DNA of 64,000 bases from Delftia tsuruhatensis (GCF_903815225.1 NZ_LR813084.1:4798001-4862000); one strand, 5' to 3'; counted from the first letter of the stretch, positions 54,118 to 63,481 are shown. Notes: generated by a model not told the origin, from the letters alone. A program made the numbers and translations.

Positions 54118-54966
54118 TCAGAAGGTCGGCGTGCCGACGATGCCGGCGCGCTCCATCTTTCGATGGCTGGGCGGATAGTCCATGGCCGCGTAGTGCTGGG
54201 TGGCACGGTTGTCCCAGATGGCCACGCTGCCCGGCTGCCAGCGCCAGCGCACCTGGTACTCGGGGATGGCGGCCTGGCTGATCAGGTACTGCAGCAGGCC
54301 GCTGGCACCCTGGGTGAAGTCCTGGCCCACGCGCACGTTGGCCGGCGTGTGGAAGTTGGTGAAGTGGGTGGTGAAGCCGTTGACGAAGAGCACCTTCTCG
54401 CCCGTCTCGGGATGGGTGCGCACCACGGGGTGCTCGGCGTCGGGGTATTGCGCCCTGAGCGCCAGCCGCCGGTCGATGGGCAGGGCCGCGCCGAAGGTGC
54501 ACTCGATGCTGTGGCGCGCGCGCAGCGGCGCGATCAGCTCCTTGACCTGCTGCGGCAGCCGTTCGTAGGCCAGGGCCATGTTGGCCCACAGGGTGTCGCC
54601 GCCCACGGGCGGGCACTCGATACAGCGCAGCACGCAGCCCATGGGCGGGGCCTGGCGCCAGGTGGCATCGCAGTGCCAGGAATTCTCATAGCGGTCATTG
54701 GGCTGGTCGGGCGACTTGTAGATGCGCACCAGGCCCGGGTGGTCGGGGTCGCTGCCGGCCACGGGATGGTCTTCCAGCTCGCCGAAGCGGCGCGCAAAGG
54801 CCACGTGCTCGGCGCGGTCCATGTCCTGGTCGCGCAGGAACAAGACCTTGTGGCGCAGCAGCGCCGCCTGGATGTCCGCAAACAGCGCGTCGTCGCGCAC
54901 CGCGTCGGCCAGGCGCACGCCTGTCAGTTCGGCGCCGATGGCGCATGTCATGGGCGCTATGTGCAT
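54118..54966 (-). CDS. TauD/TfdA-family 2-oxoglutarate-dependent dioxygenase
   Basis: 282 aa non-haem iron enzyme. The Fe ligands appear as His-x-Asp in SWHCDATWRQ and the distal His in WDNRATQHYAAMDY; the downstream Arg that binds 2-oxoglutarate is in HRKMERAGIVG. Such enzymes hydroxylate or cleave taurine, alkylsulfonates, aryloxyacetates or carnitine precursors. Taurine is not assured: the neighbours (BKACE, quinone reductase) point to another carbon substrate. AGGAGACAAGC precedes the ATG. It is first gene of the operon, under the divergent AraC regulator. Confidence 0.9.
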   Translation of the reverse strand: MHIAPMTCAIGAELTGVRLADAVRDDALFADIQAALLRHKVLFLRDQDMDRAEHVAFARRFGELEDHPVAGSDPDHPGLVRIYKSPDQPNDRYENSWHCDATWRQAPPMGCVLRCIECPPVGGDTLWANMALAYERLPQQVKELIAPLRARHSIECTFGAALPIDRRLALRAQYPDAEHPVVRTHPETGEKVLFVNGFTTHFTNFHTPANVRVGQDFTQGASGLLQYLISQAAIPEYQVRWRWQPGSVAIWDNRATQHYAAMDYPPSHRKMERAGIVGTPTF

Positions 54967-55076
54967 GCTTGTCTCCTTGTCCTGTCGTGTATGCGGGGCC
55001 TGTGCCGGCGCCGTCGGCCCGGGGCGCCAAGGCGTTCCCGGTGTTGGCAATGTAGGAAAACTCCGGGTCCGCAGGC

Positions 55077-55113
55077 TTTGCAAGCCATGCCATCCTCTTT
55101 GCATTTCGTGCCA
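55077..55113. promoter_or_regulatory. Two 16-bp direct repeats 21 bp apart, candidate AraC operator
   Basis: TTTGCAAGCCATGCCA (55077-55092) and TTTGCATTTCGTGCCA (55098-55113) share 12 of 16 bases, TTTGCA-N4-(A/G)TGCCA, with starts 21 bp (two helix turns) apart. This is the usual geometry for AraC-type activator sites, in the spacer between the AraC gene and the TauD-like gene. Confidence 0.7.
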
Positions 55114-55154
55114 GCACGGCACAGCCCCGGCCACGGCCTGACAGGAGGCACAGC

Positions 55155-56165
55155 ATGGTCACCCTGGTGCGCGCCGCCGCGCTGAACCATTTCTCGGACG
55201 TCATGCGCACACTCGGCGGCGACCCCGACAGGGCGCTGCGCCAGGCCGGCCTGCGCCCGGCCCTGCTGAGCGAGCAGGACCAGCTCATCGAGGTGGCCAC
55301 CGTCGCGCGCCTGCTGGAGGACGCCGCCCAGGCCACGGGCTGCGAGACCTTGGGCCTGCGCATGGCACAGTCGCGCCAGCTGTCCAGCTTCGGTGCGGTG
55401 AGCCTTTTGCTGCTGCACCAGCCCACGCTGCGCCACGCGCTGGACACGCTGATCACCCACATGCATCTGGTCAACGAGTCGCTGCTGATCCACCTGGAGG
55501 ATGCGGGCGACATCGCCATCCTGCGCCAGGATTTCGTGCGCCCCGGTGGAGCCCTGCGCCAGTCGGTGGAATTGGCCATGGGCGTGCTGTGGCGCATGTG
55601 CGAGGTGCTGCTGCGCGAGCACTGGCACCCGCAGAGCGTGTGCTTCAGCCATGCCCCGCCCGCCGACCTGGCCGTGCACCGCAGGATGTTCCGCTGCCAT
55701 GTCGCCTTCGGCGCCGAGTTCAACGGCATCGTCTGCCGCACCGCCGACCTGGACGCGCCCAATCCGCTGGCCGACCCGGCCCTGGCCCGCTATGCCCGCA
55801 AGCTCGTGGACGCCATGCCGGCGCACCGGGCCGCCTCCGTGGGCCAGCAGACGCGCAAGGCCATCCACCTGCTGCTGCCCTCGGGCAATGCCAGTTGCGC
55901 CAGCGTGGCCCAGGGCATGGGCCGCAGCATGCGCACCCTGCAGCGCGAGCTGGACCGCGAGGGCCTGAGCTTCAGCGACCTGCTGGCCGAGGTACGCCAG
56001 GAACTGGCCCTGCGCTACCTGGGCAATCCGCTCTACGGCATCGCGCAGGTCGCAGCCATGCTGGGCTATGGCAGCCACAGCGCATTCACGCGCTGGTTCG
56101 CAACGCACCACGGCTGCCCGCCCGAGACCTGGCGCAACCGCGCCGGCGGCGGCGACCCCGCCTGA
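55155..56165 (+). CDS. AraC-family transcriptional regulator
   Basis: 336 aa. The N-terminal ~200 residues form the domain seen in OruR/ArgR-type and quorum-linked AraC proteins (MRTLGGDPDRALRQAGL, MRMAQSRQLSSFG-like sequence). Two C-terminal helix-turn-helix motifs follow (SCASVAQGMGRSMRTLQREL and GIAQVAAMLGYGSHSAFTRWF). It is divergent from the TauD-like operon and likely activates it through the direct repeats at 55077-55113. Confidence 0.92.
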   Translation: MVTLVRAAALNHFSDVMRTLGGDPDRALRQAGLRPALLSEQDQLIEVATVARLLEDAAQATGCETLGLRMAQSRQLSSFGAVSLLLLHQPTLRHALDTLITHMHLVNESLLIHLEDAGDIAILRQDFVRPGGALRQSVELAMGVLWRMCEVLLREHWHPQSVCFSHAPPADLAVHRRMFRCHVAFGAEFNGIVCRTADLDAPNPLADPALARYARKLVDAMPAHRAASVGQQTRKAIHLLLPSGNASCASVAQGMGRSMRTLQRELDREGLSFSDLLAEVRQELALRYLGNPLYGIAQVAAMLGYGSHSAFTRWFATHHGCPPETWRNRAGGGDPA

Positions 56166-56387
56166 GCCCCCGTCGCGCCATCCGCCTTGCGGTGCATGCC
56201 GCGCACCACCGCGGCGCACCCTGCCCCCGCCCGGTGCCACACAGGCACGGGGATCGAAGGCCCCGTCCCGCACGCCGCTGCGACGGTGCAGACCGACTGC
56301 TGGCATGGCCCTTGCATCGGATGCACCGACCCGCCGGCCCACCGGCCCGCGGCCCGCAAACACTGGATGCGCAACGCAGGACGCCAG

Positions 56388-58904
56388 ATGAACATCGTTG
56401 TGATCGGCCACGGCATGGTGGGCCACAAGTTTCTCGAGCAGCTGCATGCCCTGGGCGTGGCGGATGCGAACGTCACCGTGCTCTGCGAGGAACCCCGCCC
56501 GGCCTACGACCGCGTGCACCTGTCCGAGTTCTTCGCCGGCAAGACGGCCCAGGACCTGTCCCTGGTCGAACCCGGCTTCTTCGAGACCACCGGCTTCAGG
56601 CTGCGCCTGGCCGCCCGGGCCGCCGCGGTGGAGCGGCGCGAGCGCACGGTGACCACGGCCGACGGCGAGGTCCTCTGCTATGACAGGCTGGTACTGGCCA
56701 CGGGCTCGGCCCCCTTCGTCCCCCCCGTGCCGGGGCGCGACCGCCCGCATTGCTTCGTCTACCGCACCATCGAGGACCTGGAGGCCATGCAGGCCTCGGC
56801 CGCGAAATCACGCACCGGTGTGGTGGTGGGCGGCGGCCTGCTGGGCCTGGAATGCGCCAAGGCCCTGCGCGACCTGGGGCTGGAGACCCATGTGGTCGAG
56901 TTCGCACCGCGCCTCATGGCCGTGCAGGTGGATGACGGCGGCGGCCGCATGCTGCGCGGCAAAATCGAGGACCTGGGCGTACAGGTGCACACGGAGCGCA
57001 ACACGCTGGAGATCACCGATGGCGCCACGGCCCGCCACCGCATGGTGTTCGCCGATGGAACGCACCTGGAAACCGACATGATCGTGTTCTCGGCCGGCAT
57101 CCGCCCGCGCGACGAGATCGCGCGCCAGTGCGCGCTGGCCATAGGCCCGCGCGGCGGCGTGGCCGTGGACGACCATTGCCGCACCAGCGACCGCCATATC
57201 TATGCCATCGGTGAATGCGCATCCTGGCGCGAGCAGACCTTCGGCTTGGTGGCACCCGGCTACGACATGGCGCGCGTGGCGGCCCGCCACATCGCGGGCG
57301 AGGCCGGGGCCGCTTTCGGCGGCGCCGATCTCAGCACCAAGCTCAAGCTCATGGGCGTGGATGTGGCCAGCATCGGCGATGCCCAGGGCAGGACGCCGGG
57401 CAGCCGCAACTACCAGTTCATCGACGAGCGCAAGCAGGTCTACAAGAAAATCGTGGTCAGCGAGGACGGCAAGCAATTGCTGGGCGCCGTGCTCGTGGGC
57501 AATGCCGACGAATACGGCACGCTGCTGCAGATGACGCTGGGCAGCATCGTCCTGCCCGAGGAGCCCGAGTTCCTCATCCTGCCCTCCAGCGACGGCAAGG
57601 CCAGGCCCGGCCTGGGCGTGGACGCCCTTCCCGGCACGGCCCAGATCTGTTCATGCAACAACGTCACCAAGGCGCAGATCTGCGCAGCCGTGGGCGAAGG
57701 CGCCTGCACCGTCGGCGAGCTCAAGGCCTGCACCCAGGCCGGCGCCACCTGCGGCGGCTGCGTGCCCCTGGCCGCCCAGGTCATGAAGGCGGAGATGGCG
57801 CGGCGCGGCATGGCGGTCGACAACCATGTCTGCGAGCATTTCCCGCATTCGCGCCAGCAGCTCTACCACCTGGTGCGCGTGGGCGGCATCAAGACCTTCG
57901 AGGAACTGCTGCACCGCCACGGCCAGGGCCTGGGCTGCGATGTCTGCAAGCCGCTGGCCGCCAGCATCCTGGCCTCGTGCTGGAACGAGTTCGTGCTGCA
58001 GCCGCAGCTGGCCAGCCTGCAGGACAGCAACGACTACTACCTGGGCAACATCCAGAAGGACGGCAGCTACTCGGTGGTGCCGCGCATGCCTGGCGGCGAG
58101 GTCACGCCCGACGGCCTGATCGCCGTGGGCCAGGTGGCCAAGAAATACGGCCTGTACACCAAGCTCACGGGCGGTGCCCGCGTGGACCTGTTCGGCGCCC
58201 GCGTGGAGCAGTTGCCGCTGATCTGGGAGGAGCTGATCGCCGCCGGCTTCGAGTCCGGCCATGCGTATGGCAAGTCGCTGCGCACCGTCAAGAGTTGCGT
58301 CGGATCGACCTGGTGCCGCTACGGCGTGGACGACAGCGTGGGCCTGGCGGTGCAACTGGAAAACCGCTACAAGGGGCTGCGCGCGCCGCACAAGATCAAG
58401 TTCGGCGTCTCGGGCTGCACGCGCGAGTGCGCCGAGGCCCAGGGCAAGGACGTGGGCGTGATCGCCACCGACAAAGGCTGGAACCTCTACGTCTGCGGCA
58501 ACGGCGGCATGAAGCCGCGCCATGCCGAACTGATCGCCTCGGACCTGGACCGCGAGCGGCTGCTGCAGCTCATCGACCGCTTCCTGATGTTCTACGTGCG
58601 CACGGCCGACCGCCTGCAGCGCACCAGCACCTGGCGCGAGAGCCTGGAGGGCGGCCTGGACTATCTGAAGGACGTGATCGTCAACGACAGCCTGGGCCTG
58701 GGCGCCGAACTGGAGGCCCAGATGCAGCATGTGGTGGACACCTACCAGTGCGAGTGGAAGACCGCCGTCACCACGCCCGAGGTGCGCCGGCGCTTTCGCA
58801 GCTTCGTCAACAGCGACCAGCCCGACGAACACATCGTCTTCGTGCGCGAACGCGGCCAGATCCGCCCGGCGCGCGCCGACGAACGCAGCGAGGCCACGGC
58901 CTGA
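56388..58904 (+). CDS. nirB: Assimilatory nitrite reductase [NAD(P)H], large subunit
   Basis: 838 aa cytoplasmic enzyme reducing nitrite to ammonia. In order: FAD/NAD(P)-binding domain (GHGMVGHKFLEQL at the start, VVGGGLLGLECAKAL near residue 145), a BFD-type [2Fe-2S] domain (CSCNNVTKAQIC, ATCGGCVP), and the sulfite/nitrite reductase domains with the siroheme-4Fe4S Cys set (SCVGSTWCRYG, SGCTRECAEAQGKD). Length matches NirB. It starts 222 bp after the AraC gene, a stretch where I see no gene; nirD follows 32 bp later. No nitrate reductase or transporter is in view. Confidence 0.96.
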   Translation: MNIVVIGHGMVGHKFLEQLHALGVADANVTVLCEEPRPAYDRVHLSEFFAGKTAQDLSLVEPGFFETTGFRLRLAARAAAVERRERTVTTADGEVLCYDRLVLATGSAPFVPPVPGRDRPHCFVYRTIEDLEAMQASAAKSRTGVVVGGGLLGLECAKALRDLGLETHVVEFAPRLMAVQVDDGGGRMLRGKIEDLGVQVHTERNTLEITDGATARHRMVFADGTHLETDMIVFSAGIRPRDEIARQCALAIGPRGGVAVDDHCRTSDRHIYAIGECASWREQTFGLVAPGYDMARVAARHIAGEAGAAFGGADLSTKLKLMGVDVASIGDAQGRTPGSRNYQFIDERKQVYKKIVVSEDGKQLLGAVLVGNADEYGTLLQMTLGSIVLPEEPEFLILPSSDGKARPGLGVDALPGTAQICSCNNVTKAQICAAVGEGACTVGELKACTQAGATCGGCVPLAAQVMKAEMARRGMAVDNHVCEHFPHSRQQLYHLVRVGGIKTFEELLHRHGQGLGCDVCKPLAASILASCWNEFVLQPQLASLQDSNDYYLGNIQKDGSYSVVPRMPGGEVTPDGLIAVGQVAKKYGLYTKLTGGARVDLFGARVEQLPLIWEELIAAGFESGHAYGKSLRTVKSCVGSTWCRYGVDDSVGLAVQLENRYKGLRAPHKIKFGVSGCTRECAEAQGKDVGVIATDKGWNLYVCGNGGMKPRHAELIASDLDRERLLQLIDRFLMFYVRTADRLQRTSTWRESLEGGLDYLKDVIVNDSLGLGAELEAQMQHVVDTYQCEWKTAVTTPEVRRRFRSFVNSDQPDEHIVFVRERGQIRPARADERSEATA

Positions 58905-58936
58905 ACCGCCCCGGAAACCCGCGACAAGGACCCGCC

Positions 58937-59278
58937 ATGGCACATGCCTCCTCCGAACACTGGCTGCCCGTCTGCACCACGCGCGACATCGTCCCCGACA
59001 CGGGCGTCTGTGCCCTTGTCGAAGGCCGCCATGTGGCGGTCTTTCGCATCGGCGACGACCGCTTCTACGCCATAGACAACGTGGACCCGCGCTGCGGCGC
59101 CAGCGTGCTCGCGCGTGGCCTGGTCGGCAGCCTGGGCGAGCGCGTCGTCGTCGCCTCGCCCATCTACAAGCACCACTTCGACCTGGCGACCGGCGAATGC
59201 CTGGAAGCGCCCGAGCACTCCGTGCGCGCGCATGCGGTGCGCAGCGAGAACGGGCAGCTGCTGGTGGCGCTGGACTGA
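58937..59278 (+). CDS. nirD: Nitrite reductase [NAD(P)H], small subunit
   Basis: 113 aa, a Rieske-like fold without the Cys-x-His/Cys-x-x-His ligand pairs, as is normal for NirD. VFRIGDDRFYAIDNVDPR, SPIYKHHFDLATGECLEAP and the C-terminal strand fit the family. It forms a complex with NirB. It follows nirB by 32 bp with an AAGGA site. Confidence 0.95.
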   Translation: MAHASSEHWLPVCTTRDIVPDTGVCALVEGRHVAVFRIGDDRFYAIDNVDPRCGASVLARGLVGSLGERVVVASPIYKHHFDLATGECLEAPEHSVRAHAVRSENGQLLVALD

Positions 59279-59395
59279 GAGCGTGTGATGCACTTTTGAC
59301 GTGCCCGTGACAAGGCCGCCGGACAGATCGGATGGCCCGGGCAGGCAGTACCGTGGACAATGCCGCGTGTTCACGACGCCACGTCCGGCCATCCC

Positions 59396-59911
59396 ATGCA
59401 ACTGACAACGCAATCCTCCAACAGCCAGCGCCCCAGGCGCATCCTCATGGTCTGCACCGGCAACATCTGTCGCAGTCCCACGGCGCACGGCGTGCTCGAG
59501 AAAATGGTGGCCGACGCCGGGCTGGCCGACCGCATCGCGGTGGACTCGGCCGGCACCCATGGCTACCACGTGGGCGAGGCGCCCGACCGCCGCTCCCAGG
59601 CCCACGCGGCACGCAGGGGCTATGACCTGTCAGGCCAGCGCGCAAGACAGCTGCTGGCCGAGGATTTCCAGGCATTCGACCTGGTGCTGGTCATGGACGG
59701 CTCCAACGAATCCGCAGCGCGCAGGATCTGCCCCCCCGCCGAATGGCACCGGGTGCGCCGGCTGACGGACTTCTGCACCCGGCATGCGGCACGCGAAGTG
59801 CCCGATCCCTACTATGGCGGAGAGCGCGGCTTCGAGGAGGTACTGGACCTGGTGGAGGACGGCTGCGCGGGATTGCTGGCGGAACTGAGCAAGCATTCGC
59901 GCGGAGACTGA
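59396..59911 (+). CDS. Low-molecular-weight protein tyrosine phosphatase
   Basis: 171 aa. The P-loop C20-TGNIC-R26-S27 and the general-acid Asp in VPDPYYGG are intact. It dephosphorylates phosphotyrosine proteins; in bacteria such enzymes often serve exopolysaccharide control, but no capsule genes are nearby. The ATG at 59396 puts the P-loop at the usual place, after a short extra lead. It converges with the diguanylate cyclase gene. Confidence 0.94.
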   Translation: MQLTTQSSNSQRPRRILMVCTGNICRSPTAHGVLEKMVADAGLADRIAVDSAGTHGYHVGEAPDRRSQAHAARRGYDLSGQRARQLLAEDFQAFDLVLVMDGSNESAARRICPPAEWHRVRRLTDFCTRHAAREVPDPYYGGERGFEEVLDLVEDGCAGLLAELSKHSRGD

Positions 59912-59935
59912 GCGCACTGCGGATACCGCACAGTA

Positions 59936-61774
59936 CTACTCCCCCGCCACCACGATCCGGCCCTTGCCCGCGCGCTTGGCCGCGTACATGGCCTCGTCCG
60001 CGCGCTGCAGCAGTTGAGCGGCATCTTCCTGTGGCAGGTTGAGCGCGATGCCCATGCTGGCGCCGACCCGCACCGTGGCACCGCCCTGCAGCCGGATGGG
60101 CTGGCAGATGGAGGCCAGGCAGCGCTGCATGACCTGCTGGGCGTCGTCGGCCTGCACCAGGTCGCCCAGCAGCACCACGAATTCGTCGCCGCCCAGGCGC
60201 GCCACGCAATCGGTCTCGCGGGCCAGGGTGGTGAGCCGGCGGGCGACGATGCGCAGAACCTCGTCCCCCGCGTCATGGCCTTCGGTGTCATTGACCTGCT
60301 TGAAGCCGTCCAGGTCCATGAAGCACACGGCCAGCTGGCCGGGGCCGCCGGCCTGGGCCAGCTCGCGCTGCAGCCGCATCTCCAGCGCGCGGCGGTTGGC
60401 CAGCCCGGTCAGCGCATCATGCAGGGCCAGGTGCCTGGCCGCCTGCTCGCCGCGCTTGAGCGCATCGATATCCACGAAGACCCATATGGATTCGCCATCG
60501 GCCAGTCCGGCCCCGCTGACATCCACCCAGAGCAGGCCGCCGTCGCGGGTCTGCAACTGCATCTGGGTGTGGCATTTGCCGCTGGAGCGCAGCGCGCCAT
60601 AGGCCAGTTCGCCGGAGCGTTCATACGTCTCCTCGTCCGGGTAGAGAATGCGCGCCGAAGTGTTCCTCAGCTCGTCGGCCGGGCGCTTGAGCATGCGCTG
60701 CAGGGCCTGGTTGGTCCACAGCAGGCGGCGCTCGCGCAGGCGCGCGATGCCGATCAGGTCGTTGTCCATGAACAGCTCCTGCTGGCGCAGCAACTCCGAC
60801 AACTTCAGCCGCGCCACGCGCTCGCGCTGCTGCAGCAGGTAGAGGCTGACCGAACCCAGGGCGATCAGCAGCATGCTCAGGCCCGTCAGCGCCCAGGCGC
60901 GCCAGGCCGAGGCACGCCAGGCGGCCAGGTAGTTGTCCGTGCCCAGGCCGGTGAAGACCGTCAACGGGTAGCCGGCCAGCCGGTGGTAGGCGGTGATGCG
61001 CTCCACGCCGTCGAGCAGGGTCGGCGTGATGTACCAGCCCAGCTCCCGGTCGTTGCCCAGGGCATGGTGGTACTCGCGGGATACCTCCGAGCCGCCGACG
61101 CCGGCCATGGACCGGGGATCGGCGGCCGTGTAGCGCGCCACCAGCAGATCCCGGTCCGAGCGCAGCGCCATGGCGCTGTCGGGACCGAAGGCCTGGCGGC
61201 GAAACAGCGACTGGAAGTGCTCGGCCGCGACGATGGCGTAGACGATGCCCTGGAACTGCCCGTCCGCGGACTGCAGCCGGCGCGCCAGCACGATGGCCCA
61301 TTGGTGGAAGGAGTGGCTGATCAGCGGGTCGGAGACCACCATCTGTTCGGAATGGCGCGCGCGCTCGAAGTAGGCGCGGTCGGCCACGGAGAAGGCCGGC
61401 TCGTCTTCGTTGGCGGTCAGCATCACCTGCCCCCTGGCGTCGGCCACGCGCAAGGCCGTGACGAAGGGAATGAGGCCGCGCTGCTCCTGGAGCAGGTCAT
61501 AGAGGACGATCGCCGCCTCGCCCGGGCTTTCCTGGCTGCGGCCGCGGTAGCGGCCTGCAATGGTGGCCAGGGCGTTGTCCACCATGCGCATCTCGGCGGT
61601 CAGCTCCAGGCTCAGGCTGCGCGCCTGGTGCCGGGTGACGGCCACGCCCAGATCCAGGTCGGCCTGGTAGTTGGCGCGCAGGCTCAGCCAGGTCGCCAGG
61701 GCGAGCAGACCACCCAGCAGCAGGTTGCCGAGCACGAGACGCCGCAATACCTTGTCAGAAAGTAGCCGCTTCAT
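59936..61774 (-). CDS. Membrane diguanylate cyclase with sensor and PAS domains
   Basis: 612 aa. Two membrane helices (about residues 12-32 and 298-320) enclose a periplasmic double-Cache-like sensor domain; a PAS domain (about 335-445) and a C-terminal GGDEF domain (about 455-610) follow. The active site GGDEF is intact (ARLGGDEFVVLLG) and the product-inhibition motif RxxD (RETD) lies five residues before it, so it should make c-di-GMP and be feedback-controlled. There is no EAL domain. Ligand of the sensor is unknown. Confidence 0.94.
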   Translation of the reverse strand: MKRLLSDKVLRRLVLGNLLLGGLLALATWLSLRANYQADLDLGVAVTRHQARSLSLELTAEMRMVDNALATIAGRYRGRSQESPGEAAIVLYDLLQEQRGLIPFVTALRVADARGQVMLTANEDEPAFSVADRAYFERARHSEQMVVSDPLISHSFHQWAIVLARRLQSADGQFQGIVYAIVAAEHFQSLFRRQAFGPDSAMALRSDRDLLVARYTAADPRSMAGVGGSEVSREYHHALGNDRELGWYITPTLLDGVERITAYHRLAGYPLTVFTGLGTDNYLAAWRASAWRAWALTGLSMLLIALGSVSLYLLQQRERVARLKLSELLRQQELFMDNDLIGIARLRERRLLWTNQALQRMLKRPADELRNTSARILYPDEETYERSGELAYGALRSSGKCHTQMQLQTRDGGLLWVDVSGAGLADGESIWVFVDIDALKRGEQAARHLALHDALTGLANRRALEMRLQRELAQAGGPGQLAVCFMDLDGFKQVNDTEGHDAGDEVLRIVARRLTTLARETDCVARLGGDEFVVLLGDLVQADDAQQVMQRCLASICQPIRLQGGATVRVGASMGIALNLPQEDAAQLLQRADEAMYAAKRAGKGRIVVAGE

Positions 61775-61930
61775 GGCGCCTGAAGTCCTTTTTTCCGTCT
61801 GGCTGGATAAGCGTCCGGGTGGATGGAGCGGTCCATTTTTAGCACAAGGAAGTGGCGATTCAAGCGAGGTTTCAGGCGGTTGCGGCACCCATGCCGGCCA
61901 TCTTGGTGCCAAGGCAAGGACCCCGCGGCC

Positions 61931-62626
61931 TCATGCCGCCCCCAGGATCTGGCGCAAGTCGGCCGCGCATTCCTGCGCGCCCTGTTCATGGCGAAACGCC
62001 ACGCGCATCCGCCCCGAGGGATCGAAGACATAGGTGATGGCCGAGTGGTCCATGGTGTAGGACGCGCCCGTGGGCACCTTCTTGTAGAACACCTTGAACT
62101 CCCGCGCGACCTCGGCCGTCTGCTGCGCATCGCCGCGCAGCGCGACGAAGCCCGGATCGAAGGCCCCCACATAGGCCTTGAGCACGTCGGGCGTGTCGCG
62201 CTCGGGATCGATGGTGACGAAGGCCACGGCCAGGCGATCGCCGGCGGCGCCCAGCAACGGGCGGATCTCCAGCGCCCGCGTGAGCGCCGTGGGGCAGACA
62301 TCGGGGCACAGGGTGAAGCCGAAGAAGACCATCAGCGCCCTGCCCCGGAAATCGGCCAGTGTGCGCTCGCGCCCATCGGCATCGTGAAGCCGGAAATCGC
62401 GGCCGTGCTGGGCGCCGGTCAGGTCGATGCCCTTGAAGGACACGGGTGGCGGCTTGCAGCCGGCCAGCGTGCCCAGCCCGCCGGCCAGGCACGCGCGGCG
62501 GGAGTGCGAGCAGCCTCGGGAAAGGGAGAAGATGCGATGGCCATGCCCAGCGTCAGCGCGAACCACGCCATGACCAGGCGGGCCAGTGCGATGGAGTTGC
62601 GCAGCGCTTGCATGGCTGGGGATCAT
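61931..62626 (-). CDS. SCO1/SenC/PrrC-family copper chaperone, start uncertain
   Basis: Thioredoxin-like protein that helps deliver copper to cytochrome oxidase. The copper ligands are visible: CPDVCP (Cys-x3-Cys) in FFGFTLCPDVCPTA and the distal His in TMDHSAITYVFDP. A lipobox-like LGTLAGC follows SRRACLAGG, so it is a lipoprotein or membrane-anchored. The family start would lie just before SRRAC, but no ATG is there; the only in-frame ATG (62626) adds about 40 hydrophilic residues that overlap a membrane-like sequence in another frame (62419-62613). The 5' end may have been rearranged. Confidence 0.82.
   Translation of the reverse strand: MIPSHASAAQLHRTGPPGHGVVRADAGHGHRIFSLSRGCSHSRRACLAGGLGTLAGCKPPPVSFKGIDLTGAQHGRDFRLHDADGRERTLADFRGRALMVFFGFTLCPDVCPTALTRALEIRPLLGAAGDRLAVAFVTIDPERDTPDVLKAYVGAFDPGFVALRGDAQQTAEVAREFKVFYKKVPTGASYTMDHSAITYVFDPSGRMRVAFRHEQGAQECAADLRQILGAA
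62419..62613 (-). pseudogene. Remnant of a small membrane protein gene fused out of frame to the SCO gene
   Basis: The first 30 residues (MQALRNSIALARLVMAWFAL.. then TLGMAIASS) look like a genuine signal or membrane segment, similar to DUF2946-like small proteins that often precede SCO genes in Comamonadaceae (recalled, not checked). After it the frame runs into the shadow of the SCO gene. This suggests a deletion joining the two genes. Confidence 0.4.
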
Positions 62627-62716
62627 GGAGGCTGGCGTGCCGGATATGCGTGGTACCCGTAGCCGCCGGCCCGCGCGGGCGATTCCATAATCGCCTTTTC
62701 CCCAACAAAGACCGCC

Positions 62717-63481
62717 ATGTCGAAACTCCATGTTGTGCAGCAGGGCCAAGGCCCGGCCATCGTCCTGAGCCACGCGCTCGGTTGTGATCTCCAGATGTGG
62801 GACGGCGTCGCCCGGGCATTGGAAGACCGCTTCACCGTGGTGCGCTACGACCACCGCGGCCATGGCCGCTCGCCTGCCATCGGCGAGGCCTTCGACATGA
62901 ACGACCTGGCCGACGATGCTGCCGGCGTGATCGAGGCGCTGGGCCTGGGTCCGGTGCACTTCGTCGGCCTGTCCATGGGCGGCATGACGGCCCAGGCGCT
63001 GGCCGTGCGCCACCCGGCCCTGGTGCGCAGCATCGTCATCGCCAACTCGGCCAGCCACTACGACGAGGCCGCCCGCGCAGGCTGGCAGGCGCGCATCGCC
63101 ACGGTGCGCGCGCAGGGCGTGCCCGCCATCGCCGAAGGTGCCATGCAGCGCTGGTTCACGCCCGAGTTCCGCGCCACGCATGCCGATCGCGTGGCCTCCT
63201 TGCGTGCAGGGCTGGAGGCCACGGCCGCCGCGCCCTATGCCGCGGCCTGCGCTGCCGTGGGCGGCATCGATTTGCGGGAGGGCAACCGGCGCATCGCCTG
63301 CCCCGCGCTCATCATCGCGGGCAGCCGTGACGAGGCCACGCCACCGGCCCTGTCCGAGGCCATGCGCGAGCAGATCGCGGGCGCGCGGCTGGTGTCGCTG
63401 CCGGCCTCGCACCTCAGCGCGGTCGAGCTGCCGGTCGAATTCGCAGGGTTGGTAAGCGGCTTCGTTGCCAGGCTCGGATGA
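62717..63481 (+). CDS. Alpha/beta hydrolase, 3-oxoadipate enol-lactonase (PcaD)-like
   Basis: 254 aa. Nucleophile elbow GLSMGG (Ser about residue 94), oxyanion HALGCDLQMW near the start, YDHRGHGRS, a charge-relay Asp in GSRDEATPP and His in PASHLSAVE. These match the PcaD group, which opens 3-oxoadipate enol-lactone in aromatic breakdown. No other pca gene is in the window, so substrate is unproven. A partial LysR gene converges with it. Confidence 0.85.
   Translation: MSKLHVVQQGQGPAIVLSHALGCDLQMWDGVARALEDRFTVVRYDHRGHGRSPAIGEAFDMNDLADDAAGVIEALGLGPVHFVGLSMGGMTAQALAVRHPALVRSIVIANSASHYDEAARAGWQARIATVRAQGVPAIAEGAMQRWFTPEFRATHADRVASLRAGLEATAAAPYAAACAAVGGIDLREGNRRIACPALIIAGSRDEATPPALSEAMREQIAGARLVSLPASHLSAVELPVEFAGLVSGFVARLG

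Noticed and set aside
54118..54966. Calling the dioxygenase tauD for taurine
   Set aside because: The Fe and 2-oxoglutarate sites fit the family, but BKACE, Bug and quinone reductase neighbours do not fit taurine sulfur supply, so only the family is named.
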